Assembly: GCF_041435115.1 (NCBI RefSeq)
Contig: NZ_CP108046.1
Span: 10,106,001 to 10,170,000 of the forward strand
DNA length: 64,000 nucleotides
Direction: 5' to 3'
From: Streptomyces sp. NBC_00289
GTDB lineage: Bacteria > Actinomycetota > Actinomycetes > Streptomycetales > Streptomycetaceae
The translations under genes and the position numbers were made by a program. Shown piece after piece: positions 57,346-64,000 of the stretch; the stretch's first letter is position 1; each line of letters begins with the position of its first letter. The notes under the pieces were generated by a model. That model ran no database searches and was not told where the DNA came from. It saw only the letters and a program-made list of their open reading frames with translations.

Positions 57346-59277
57346 GTGTCCTGAACGTGAAAGGAAGAAGCATGTAGGAACTCTTCTTGTAGCGATGTTG
57401 TACGGAGGATGAAGGTATGGCCCTTCAAATTCACCCTGCGGGGGGAGAATTTAAACCACCTCATGCTGCGCTAGCTGAAGACTGCCGTGGTGAACGATGA
57501 GGAAAAGGCGTCCATTGAGACGTCAGGTGGGGATCGGGAAGGCGAGCGCAAGCGAATCGCTGCTGACGTGTCGAAAAGTAGAGTCGACATCAGAACCGGG
57601 GTGTCAAGGCAGTCCCGGGATGAGTCTGGCGGGTGCCCGTTTATTGGCCAGGCGGTGTCCGGCATGCAGGCGACGCGAGCCCGGTCTGCGGCCTTCGTAC
57701 GGAACAGGAGAAGGCGGGCTTGGATACGTCTCCGCTGGTGAGCGGGGAGAGAGGGAGCGTCCCGGGCGGTCCGAAGCCGTGAGGGACTGAGTACCGACGC
57801 CAAGTACGCCGGCGGACCGGCTCGTAGTAGTGATGAAACCCCTGTAACGGGGGCGGAGCGAAGGGGCCGGGTCGTTCGTGACTGTGTTTATTCGATCAAC
57901 CGGACGTTACCCGGGAGGAGTCGTGTGAACGAGGTGAAAGCGTCAGGCAAGCCGTTCAATATTTCCAAGCAGTCCGTCTGGGAGGCGTACGAGAAAGTCA
58001 GGTCGAACAAGGGCGCAGCGGGCGTGGATGCGGTGTCGATGGAAGAATTCGAGAAGGATCTGAAGAACAATCTATACAAGATCTGGAATCATCTTTCCTC
58101 CGGCACCTATTTTCCGCCTCCGGTGCGTGCGGTGGAGATCCCCAAGAAAGAGGGCGTCCGGATATTGGGCGTGCCCACGATCGGGGATCGTATAGCCCAG
58201 ACGGTGGTTGCCGGGGTGCTGGAGGCCAAGGCCGAGCCGGTCTTTCATCCCGACTCCTACGGTTACCGTCCTGGGCGGTCGGCGATTGATGCTGTGGGCC
58301 GGTGCCGGGAGCGCTGCTGGAAGGCGGACTGGGTCATCGACCTGGATATCCGCGCATTCTTCGACAGCGTTCCGTGGGACCTGGTACTCAAGGCGGTCGC
58401 CGCCCACACTGATCCGTCCAATCCGTCCCAGTCCTGGGTCCTGCTGTACGTGCGACGCTGGCTCGCCGCACCGCTGCAACTGCCCGACGGGACACGGCGC
58501 GAGCGGGACCGGGGGACGCCCCAGGGCTCCTCGGTCTCGCCGGTCCTCGCCAACCTCTTCCTCCACTACGCCTTCGACGCCTGGATGGCGCGGAACTTCC
58601 CCGCCATCGGGTTCGAACGGTACGTGGACGACGCGGTGGTCCACTGCGTCAGCGAACGCCAGGCACGCTTCGTGCTCAAGGCGATCGAGAAGCGGATGGC
58701 CGAGGCAGGGCTTGAACTGCACCCGGAGAAGACGCGGATCGTGTACTGCCAGGATGCCAACCGGCGTGCCTCGTACGAGCACACCGAGTTCACCTTCCTG
58801 GGATTCACCTTCCGCACCCGCTCCGCGGTACGCAAGGACGGCCAGATGTTCCGGTCGTTCCTCCCCGCCATCAGCGGGGAAGCCCTGCGCAGGATCAGTT
58901 CCGAAGTGCGGTCCTGGCGGCTGCACCACCGCACCAGCCTGACCGAAGCAGACCTCGCACGGTTCATCAACCCGATCATTCGCGGGTGGATGACGTACTA
59001 CGGAGCCTTCTACCAGTCGGCCCTCCATCCCCTCCTGGAACGCGTCAACGCCTACCTGATGCGGTGGATGCGCAAGAAGTTCAAACGGCTGCGGGGCAGG
59101 AAGAAAGCCCAAACGGCGTGGAACCAGGCCGTCGCACGGCGACCCCGGTTCTTCGCCCACTGGGCCTGGACCACCCATGCCCCCCGCGTCTGGTGACCAG
59201 AACGACAAGAGCCGTATGACGAGAGATCGTCACGTACGGATCTGTGAGGGCCGAGGGGTGAAAATCCCCTCGGCTAC
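57346..59277 (+). mobile_element. Group II intron 2 (about 1932 bp)
   Basis: Starts GTGTCCTGAACGTG. Domain V lies at about 59210-59243 (GAGCCGTATGACGAG ... CGTCACGTACGGATC). A domain VI stem (GCCGAGGGG ... CCCCTCGGC) with a likely branch-point A follows, and the end is ...GGCTAC at 59277. The flanks do not rejoin any gene I can read: IS5 debris lies on the left, IS630 C-terminal debris on the right. Confidence 0.88.
57925..59196 (+). CDS. ltrA: Group II intron reverse transcriptase/maturase 2
   Basis: A 423-residue protein starting GTG or ATG at 57925 (NEVKASGKPFNISKQSVWEA). RT blocks: KGAAGVDAVSMEEFEKDL, GVRILGVPTIGDRIAQTVV, YGYRPGRSAIDAVG, RGTPQGSSVSPVLANLFLHY and the active-site ERYVDDAVVH. 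The maturase domain ends RFFAHWAWTTH without an HNH module. It belongs to a different class from intron 1 (YVDD rather than YADD, shorter). It appears intact. Confidence 0.92.
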   Translation: MNEVKASGKPFNISKQSVWEAYEKVRSNKGAAGVDAVSMEEFEKDLKNNLYKIWNHLSSGTYFPPPVRAVEIPKKEGVRILGVPTIGDRIAQTVVAGVLEAKAEPVFHPDSYGYRPGRSAIDAVGRCRERCWKADWVIDLDIRAFFDSVPWDLVLKAVAAHTDPSNPSQSWVLLYVRRWLAAPLQLPDGTRRERDRGTPQGSSVSPVLANLFLHYAFDAWMARNFPAIGFERYVDDAVVHCVSERQARFVLKAIEKRMAEAGLELHPEKTRIVYCQDANRRASYEHTEFTFLGFTFRTRSAVRKDGQMFRSFLPAISGEALRRISSEVRSWRLHHRTSLTEADLARFINPIIRGWMTYYGAFYQSALHPLLERVNAYLMRWMRKKFKRLRGRKKAQTAWNQAVARRPRFFAHWAWTTHAPRVW

Positions 59278-59299
59278 TCGGCGGACTGGCCCTCTCTAC

Positions 59300-59416
59300 C
59301 ATGCAGGCGGCTCAAGGCGCTGCAGTACAGGCACAACATTCTCGACGGATTCCTCGCCGGGGACAGGCCTCGCACTCGACAGACCAAAGTGAACCTATTA
59401 CGCCGAAGTCAGTAGA
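59300..59416 (+). pseudogene. IS630-family C-terminal remnant
   Basis: LKALQYRHNILDGFLAGDRP just before a stop, followed by the IS630-type end CGCCGAAGTCAGTA, matches the tail of the IS630 at 55.5 kb. It forms the 3' flank of intron 2. Confidence 0.75.
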
Positions 59417-59717
59417 GGACAGGGCGCTCGCCGGCACAGTCCGCATTGACCTCCGCTCGAGGGGTTCATCGGGATTCTGCGCGGCCTGCCTGCGGTGACA
59501 AGGCCTGAGGCTCCTTGGCCGCGTGAAGTGAGTCACGTAAGGGTCGGATGGTTACGCGGCAAGTCTCCCTCCATCATCCGTTCTCGGCAGGCGAGTTGAT
59601 GACTCGATTCTGGACGATTGAGACTCACTGCCTTGCCCCCAATGCAACAAAGTGATCTTAGTGGCGGCATTATGCCTTGTTCCGGACATGTGCTTTCACA
59701 TACCTTTTCGTCGATCC
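59417..59717. other. Upstream region of the wall hydrolase gene
   Basis: No coding frame. The lower-GC stretch 59590-59700 probably contains the promoter that drives the riboswitch-controlled transcript. Confidence 0.4.
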
Positions 59718-59896
59718 TGGGGAGATCGCTGAATCCTGCCACCGCCCGGCTACCCCCACCCACCCGCGCATGGCAGGGGTGAGAGGGACTTGCAGGCAAG
59801 CCGCCGATCCGGACACCAGACCGGCTAGGGGTGAACCCCGCCCAGAACGCGACCGGGCATTTCCCGCCGGAACCCGACAGCTCGCCTCGCGGGCGC
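59718..59896 (+). promoter_or_regulatory. ydaO/yuaA-type c-di-AMP riboswitch
   Basis: Conserved elements appear in order: GATCGCTGAATCCTGCCACC at the 5' side, GGCAGGGGTGAGAGGGACTT, GGGGTGAACCCC, and GGAACCCGACAGCTCGCCTC at the 3' side. These match the ydaO consensus as known from Streptomyces cell-wall hydrolase genes. High c-di-AMP would switch the downstream gene off. It lies 17 bases upstream of the start codon region, in the expected orientation. Confidence 0.85.
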
Positions 59897-59913
59897 CAGA
59901 GAGGACATTCGCC

Positions 59914-60642
59914 ATGACCGCACGAGGTAAGCATCGCCGCACGAAGACCGGCCTCATCACCCGGGGCATGGTCACCGCTGGCACGGGCTGCATCGCACTT
60001 GCCTTCCCGCTCGTGAGTGCGACCAGCGCCCACGCGGCGACCCCGGCGCGGGCTCTCGAACTCATCAGTGCCGCCGTAGTCCCCAACGTCCAGCTCATCA
60101 CTTACAAGACGGTTGCGGGCGACACCCTGCGCAAAGTCGCGCAGAAATTCCCGTCGAGCGGAGGCTGGAAGAAGCTGTACTGGGCGAACCGTGCGGTCAT
60201 TGGTGACAACCCCGCCCTCATCAGAGCGGGCTTGACATTGACCGTGGGAACCAAAACGCTGGAACCTGCGGCGATAGAGTCAGTTCTGGAAACACCTGCC
60301 GCTTCAACCTCCACTACCTACGCCAACGAGCTCGACGGTTGGATCAAGCAGTCCTTGGCCATCATGGCCAAGGCCGGTATTCCGGGCAGCTACGACGGCA
60401 TCTACCGCAACGTGATGCGCGAGTCTTCCGGCAATCCGCTCGCCATCAACAATTGGGACTCCAACGCGGCCGCGGGCACCCCCTCTAAGGGCCTCCTCCA
60501 GGTAATCGACCCCACGTTCCAGGTTTACCACGTGGCCGGCACGTCGATGGACCCCTACGACCCAGTCGCCAACATCACGGCAGCCTGCAACTACGCTGCC
60601 GACAAGTACGGCTCGATCGACAACGTCAACGGCCCATACTGA
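59914..60642 (+). CDS. Secreted LysM / transglycosylase-like wall hydrolase
   Basis: ATG 59914 follows GAGAGG, giving 242 residues. The signal peptide has a basic start (MTARGKHRRTKTG), a hydrophobic core and an AHA cleavage site near residue 40. A LysM domain follows (about 60-105, YKTVAGDTLRKVAQKFPSSG to LTLTVG). The C-terminal domain is an SLT/lysozyme-like fold with the likely catalytic Glu in IYRNVMRESSGNPLAINNWD, then SKGLLQVIDPTFQVYH. The protein would cut peptidoglycan outside the cell during growth or spore germination, like Rpf/Swl-type proteins. Complete, and controlled by the riboswitch. Confidence 0.9.
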   Translation: MTARGKHRRTKTGLITRGMVTAGTGCIALAFPLVSATSAHAATPARALELISAAVVPNVQLITYKTVAGDTLRKVAQKFPSSGGWKKLYWANRAVIGDNPALIRAGLTLTVGTKTLEPAAIESVLETPAASTSTTYANELDGWIKQSLAIMAKAGIPGSYDGIYRNVMRESSGNPLAINNWDSNAAAGTPSKGLLQVIDPTFQVYHVAGTSMDPYDPVANITAACNYAADKYGSIDNVNGPY

Positions 60643-60778
60643 TCAGACACCCATACGTCCTGCGTGCCACGGCCCCGGCGTTGTTCCTGCTTCACGCGAC
60701 ACGCCCAGTTTGACTGGTTGCCCGTTCGGGGTGAGGTGGCAAACCAGCGCGACTTCTGATGATCTTTCAGGTCTCTAG

Positions 60779-60899
60779 CCTCGCGCTTTCACGAGCGTGC
60801 CCGTCCATGCCTTGACCAAATAAGCGGAGAGTGCTCCTGAACTGCAACGATGGGGACTTGCTCAGGGTCTTGTTGGCTGTACGGAAAGGAGCACTCTCC
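60779..60899. repeat. IS1380 end and leader remnant
   Basis: TAGCCTCGCGCTTTCACGAG is the IS1380 terminus, followed by the non-coding leader (GCAACGATGGGGACTTGCTC, GGAGCACTCTCC). The transposase gene that should follow is replaced by ISAs1-A. Confidence 0.8.
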
Positions 60900-62360
60900 C
60901 AGGGCCCCGGCGAGTGCCTGGATCGTCCCGGTCTGGGGTGTTGATCTCGGTGGTGGGCCCCGGAAGCAGGTGAACACGGCACCTGTGGATCATGTAGTTC
61001 TCTACGCTGCAAGATCCACGAAGGTGCCGTGTTCGTTTCTCCATCATCCCTTGTCGCTGTCCCCGTGCCTTGTGCGCCCTGCCTGGAAGCCCTCGGCGAG
61101 GGTGCCGCCAAGGAGCAAGTGCGCTGCCTGGTCGCCGAGTTCGAGTCGGTCACCGATCCGAGAGGGGCTTGCGGAGTGCGGTACCGGCTCTCCTCGCTGC
61201 TGGCCCTGGTGGTCTGCGCGATGACCCCGTCCGGCCACGACTCGATCACCGCGGCGGCGGAGTGGTGCCGACGTGCGGCGCCGGAGGAACTGGCCGCCTT
61301 CGGCCTGCCCTACCACCCACTCCTTGGCCGCTACCGGGTGCCGAGCGAGAAAACCCTGCGCAGCGTCCTGGGGCGACTCGATCCCGGTGAGATCGGCGCG
61401 GCCGGTTACGACTACCTTCGGCCTCTGCTGTCCGCACAGCCCCGCCGGCCGGAGCCGGTGATGCCCGACGGTGGCACCGAACGTGAACAGCGCCGGGCTC
61501 ACCGGGCGGCCGCCCGCGCCGAGCCGGTACGGCTCCGGCGGCGGGCGATCGCGGTGGACGGCAAGTGCCTGCGCGGCGCGAGGCGCCCGGACGGCAGCCG
61601 CGTCTTCGTCCTGTCCGCCGTCCGTCACGGCGACGGTGTCACTCTCGCCTCCCGCGAGATCGGCGCGAAGACCAACGAAATCCCCGAGTTCGCACCTCTC
61701 CTCGACCAGATCGACGACGCGGATCTCACGGGGGTGGTCGTTACCGCCGATGCCCTCCACGCCCAACGCGACCACGCCATCTACCTGCGCGAACGCGGCG
61801 CTCACTACCTGCTGACCATCAAGAACAACCAGCGCGGCCAGGCCCGTCAACTCCACGCCCTGCCCTGGAAGGAGATCCCTGTGATCCACCGCGACGACGC
61901 CCGGGGCCACGGCCGTCACGAGCAGCGGCTCGTGCAGGTCGTCACCGTCGAGGGCCTGCTCTTCCCGCACGCGGCCCAGGTCCTGCGGATCCAGCGCCGA
62001 CGCCGTCTCTACGGGGCGAAAAAATGGTCCAGCGAGACCGTCTACGCCATCACCGACCTGCCCGCCGAGGAAGCGAACGCAGCCGAGATCGCGTCCTGGG
62101 CTCGCGGGCACTGGACCGTGGAAAATACCGTCCACTGGTGTCGAGATGTCACTTTCAACGAGGACAAGTCCCAGGTCAGAACCCGCAACGCGCCCGCCGT
62201 ACTCGCTACCCTCCGCGACCTGATCCGCAGCGCGCTCAAGCTCGCCGGCTACGTCAACACCGCCGCCGGACGACGAGCCCACACCGAGCGCCCCCGCGTC
62301 CTCGCCCTCTACGGCATCACATAACCAAACCGGACGATCCAGGCACACGCCGGGGCCCTG
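60900..62360 (+). mobile_element. ISAs1-family element A, copy 3 (1461 bp)
   Basis: Same ends and length as copy 1. No target duplication: the left flank is IS1380 leader (AGCACTCTCC) and the right flank is GGCTTGGGTG. The left and right flanks therefore come from different sites, implying a deletion or recombination through this copy. Confidence 0.93.
61029..62324 (+). CDS. ISAs1-family transposase, copy 3
   Basis: A 431-residue intact protein, nearly identical to copy 1 (for example, VTVEGLLFPHAAQVLRIQ here against VTIDGLLFPRAAQVLRIQ there). All three catalytic motifs are present (VDGKCLRG, TADALHAQRD, HWTVENTVHW). Confidence 0.92.
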   Translation: MFVSPSSLVAVPVPCAPCLEALGEGAAKEQVRCLVAEFESVTDPRGACGVRYRLSSLLALVVCAMTPSGHDSITAAAEWCRRAAPEELAAFGLPYHPLLGRYRVPSEKTLRSVLGRLDPGEIGAAGYDYLRPLLSAQPRRPEPVMPDGGTEREQRRAHRAAARAEPVRLRRRAIAVDGKCLRGARRPDGSRVFVLSAVRHGDGVTLASREIGAKTNEIPEFAPLLDQIDDADLTGVVVTADALHAQRDHAIYLRERGAHYLLTIKNNQRGQARQLHALPWKEIPVIHRDDARGHGRHEQRLVQVVTVEGLLFPHAAQVLRIQRRRRLYGAKKWSSETVYAITDLPAEEANAAEIASWARGHWTVENTVHWCRDVTFNEDKSQVRTRNAPAVLATLRDLIRSALKLAGYVNTAAGRRAHTERPRVLALYGIT

Positions 62361-62386
62361 GGCTTGGGTGGTGTTGATGGTCACTG

Positions 62387-62640
62387 TCATGCGGTGCAGG
62401 GCAGGGCCTGGAGGCCGGTGGTGTCGCAGAAGATGAGGCTGCTGAGGTCGGCGCAGAGGTGGCGGGTGGGGTGGGTTATGCAGGCGGTGACTGCGTCGTC
62501 GAGGAGGGGGTAGTGGCGATGTCGAGTTCACCGGTGATGCGGCGCTGGGTGTGGATGTGGAGCAGGTCGTGTTGGTGCGCTGGCCCACCTGCGTGCCACC
62601 TGGCCGACAGGCCTGTGTGCTGTGGGATGGTCTTTGCTGT
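62387..62640 (-). pseudogene. STAS-domain anti-sigma factor antagonist (RsbV-like), damaged
   Basis: LLHIHTQRRITGELDIATTP, then after a frameshift near 62500 LDDAVTACITHPTRHLCADL and SSLIFCDTTGLQALPCTA with a stop at 62387. FCDTTGL corresponds to the phosphorylation-site loop of anti-sigma antagonists. The N-terminus lacks a clear start. It lies just downstream of an anti-sigma ATPase-like pseudogene, the usual operon partner. Confidence 0.72.
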
Positions 62641-62652
62641 GTCCTGATGGTT

Positions 62653-63105
62653 TTAGGCGGCGGTCAGGTTTGCCCAGTGGTTGATGAGGCCTGCGGGGGT
62701 CGGGGTCTGTGTGGGCGCCGGTCTGGTGGGTGAGGGCGTTGATGATGGTGGTGCCGCGGCTGTGTTCGTCTCCGGGCCGGGAGGCTGCCCAGGTGGCGGG
62801 GGTGGGCTGGGGGCCGCCGTCGCTGACGCGGACGTGTAGCTGGCCGCGTGCTGTGGCGGCCTGCAGGTGCAGGGTGACGGGGGTGCCGCGTGGGTGATGG
62901 CGTTGGTGACCAGCTCGGAGATCACCAGCAGCGTGTCGTAGACCTGTGTCTGGGTGAGGCCCCAGGAGGCCAGGACCGGGCGGGCTTGGTGACGTGCTGC
63001 GGCCGGAGCGGTCGGCCCGTGCTCCAGCGGCAGGTCGAAGAGGCGCGGCTGGTCGGATGCTGCGCGTTGCGACTGTCGGGGAGGTGTGGTGGTGGGGGGA
63101 GTCAT
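62653..63105 (-). pseudogene. RsbW-like anti-sigma ATP-binding protein, frameshifted
   Basis: From ATG 63105: RLFDLPLEHGPTAPAAARHQ, VLASWGLTQTQVYDTLLVIS and ELVTNAITHA, the N-box of GHKL ATPases. Near 62893 the frame shifts (RGTPVTLHLQAATARGQLHV, RVSDGGPQPTPA), and near 62715 it shifts back (AGLINHWANLTAA, stop at 62653). Two changes that almost cancel leave an altered middle with the D-x-G motif in the wrong frame. It is probably non-functional unless the shifts are sequencing errors. Confidence 0.75.
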
Positions 63106-63330
63106 CGGTAATCACTGCCTGATCCGGGTGGACGGAGATCTGGTGGACCTGTTTTTAAGGACACACCCGCAGGGCGGTGGGAGGGGTGAGCAACCACTAC
63201 CCAAACGCGGCGAAACGCCCATACTGCCTGGTCAAGGCCGGGCATTGGCAATTGAGTGACGGCAGTGTTCTGGATCGCGGCCCGTCGTTCTCGCGCTCGA
63301 AGGCCTTACGACGTGGTGCCGTGGGCGTTA

Positions 63331-64000
63331 CTGACTTCGGCTTGTCAGGGTGACGCTGGATTGTCGAGGGTCAGGCCGGTGCCGGCTATGAAGCCGTCGA
63401 GGGTGTCGGGCCGGTACTGGAGGCGTTTGAGCCGGTTGCGAACGAGGGTTTGGAGCCGGTCGAGGGCGACGACGGCGAGGTTGGCCAGGCTCCGTTTGAC
63501 GTGCGCCCATACCCACTCGACGGGGTTGAGGTCGGGTGAGTAGGCGGGGAGCAGGAACACCTTGAGCCATTCACGTTCGGCGATCAGTTCACGCATGGCG
63601 TGGGAGACGTGGGTGTTGAGCCGGTCCCACACCAGCACGATCGGCGCCTTGAGGAGGTGGTGGACGCCGTCGATCAGCGCGATGAAGTCGCGCTCGCCCA
63701 TGCTGCGGCGCTTGCCCTTGCCTGCGGGGTGGGTGCGCAGGCGGTGGCACAGCCGGGTTCGTGAGCCTGGCCGCATGGCGATCAGCCCGGCCACCGACAG
63801 GCGCCCCGAGCGGCGGCCGCTGACCGTCACGACCGGGGTGCGGCCGCGCCGGCCCCAGGTTCGCCCTTTGGGCGGTCGGCGGGTGAAACCCGCTTCGTCC
63901 TCGAAGCAGATGTAGCCTCCGCAGGCCGCCCGGGCTCTTTTATCTCCGCCCAGGTCGTCTCCTTCCACGCGGTGACGGCCTGCTCGTCGCGTTCGGCAAT
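63331..64000 (-). mobile_element. IS630-family element, runs off the right edge
   Basis: The end CTGACTTCGGCTTGTCAGGG starts at 63331 after a TA (63329-63330). It is the same subgroup as the element at 55442. The distal end lies beyond the window. Confidence 0.85.
63345..64000 (-). CDS. IS630-family transposase, catalytic part (partial)
   Basis: The DDE half (63345-63968) is intact: CFEDEAGFTRRPPKGRTWGR, VLVWDRLNTHVSHAMREL and YSPDLNPVEWVWAHVKRSL. Just upstream, ATAAAAGAGCC marks the -1 shift from the DNA-binding frame, whose codons (ERDEQAVTAW) continue to the window edge. Confidence 0.85.
   Translation of the reverse strand, partial: CRTRRAGRHRVEGDDLGGDKRARAACGGYICFEDEAGFTRRPPKGRTWGRRGRTPVVTVSGRRSGRLSVAGLIAMRPGSRTRLCHRLRTHPAGKGKRRSMGERDFIALIDGVHHLLKAPIVLVWDRLNTHVSHAMRELIAEREWLKVFLLPAYSPDLNPVEWVWAHVKRSLANLAVVALDRLQTLVRNRLKRLQYRPDTLDGFIAGTGLTLDNPASP

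Noticed and set aside
59677..59913. N-terminal extension of the wall hydrolase (321-residue reading)
   Set aside because: The extra 79 codons overlap the riboswitch. The ATG at 59914 has a good ribosome binding site and begins a proper signal peptide.
61044..62588. 514-residue minus-strand frame
   Set aside because: Antisense of the ISAs1-A transposase extended into neighbouring debris.
63150..63270. Sigma-B type promoter in front of the RsbW-like gene
   Set aside because: GTTT and GGGTA elements occur on the minus strand, but the spacing is only about 10 bases, shorter than the usual 14-16.

Overview
The window is high-GC actinobacterial DNA, most likely Streptomyces. GTG/TTG starts are common, the insertion-sequence (IS) families are typical of that genus, and there is a c-di-AMP riboswitch in front of a LysM/lysozyme-like wall hydrolase. 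At least three quarters of the 64 kb is IS or group II intron sequence, much of it nested, truncated or frameshifted. It reads as an insertion graveyard of the kind found in chromosome arms, linear plasmids or decayed genomic islands. No rRNA, tRNA or CRISPR array was seen.

Layout. 0-5.3 kb: IS5 and IS1380 relics, then an IS4 element split by an IS21 that itself carries an IS1380 fragment. 5.3-12.1 kb: a lower-GC thioesterase gene, an IS1380, an IS66 relic split by ISAs1-A, an IS630, an IS701 relic and an orphan SecE gene. 12.7-15.7 kb: IS3 relic, intact IS256, IS1182 relic. 15.7-19.8 kb: an island of resident genes: ssb paralogue, a divergent small protein, and a TPR/SEC-C protein broken by a frameshift and by ISAs1-B. 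19.9-25 kb: scraps of IS630, IS481, IS30 and IS6, a near-complete IS3, an HD-domain protein and an IS6 pseudogene. 25.2-27.2 kb: truncated amidase-like secreted protein, a C-terminal scrap of a thiamine-diphosphate enzyme and an apparently intact HisC-like aminotransferase. 27.2-34 kb: two 889-bp IS5 copies with identical transposases in opposite orientation bracket an ISL3, relics of introns and IS256, two coupled hypothetical genes and a truncated VapC-like toxin. 34-36.3 kb: IS1182 with an internal hexamer repeat. 36.3-46.3 kb: three copies of one IS110 element. Copies 1 and 2 face each other around a gene for an anchored or secreted protein with a perfect 39-bp tandem repeat. Copies 2 and 3 form a palindrome with about 1.5-kb arms centred on an IS6. 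Copy 3 is further split by ISAs1-A and a group II intron. 46.3-56.6 kb: IS5 split by ISAzo13, IS1380, IS4 split by an IS630 that carries a passenger gene, IS1182, IS630. 56.6-59.4 kb: relics and a second group II intron. 59.4-60.6 kb: riboswitch plus wall hydrolase. 60.8-64 kb: ISAs1-A, remnants of an RsbV/RsbW-type switch, and an IS630 running off the edge.

The non-mobile genes do not form one pathway. They are survivors: a thioesterase, SecE, SSB, a TPR protein, an HD-domain enzyme, an aminotransferase and two secreted or wall proteins. Several sit in lower-GC islands (about 5.3-5.8, 11.8-12.2, 25.9-27.2 and 38.1-38.9 kb), which suggests acquired DNA later carved up by transposition. Target-site duplications, and lengths that add up once inserts are subtracted, allow a relative order of events to be read at several nested loci.
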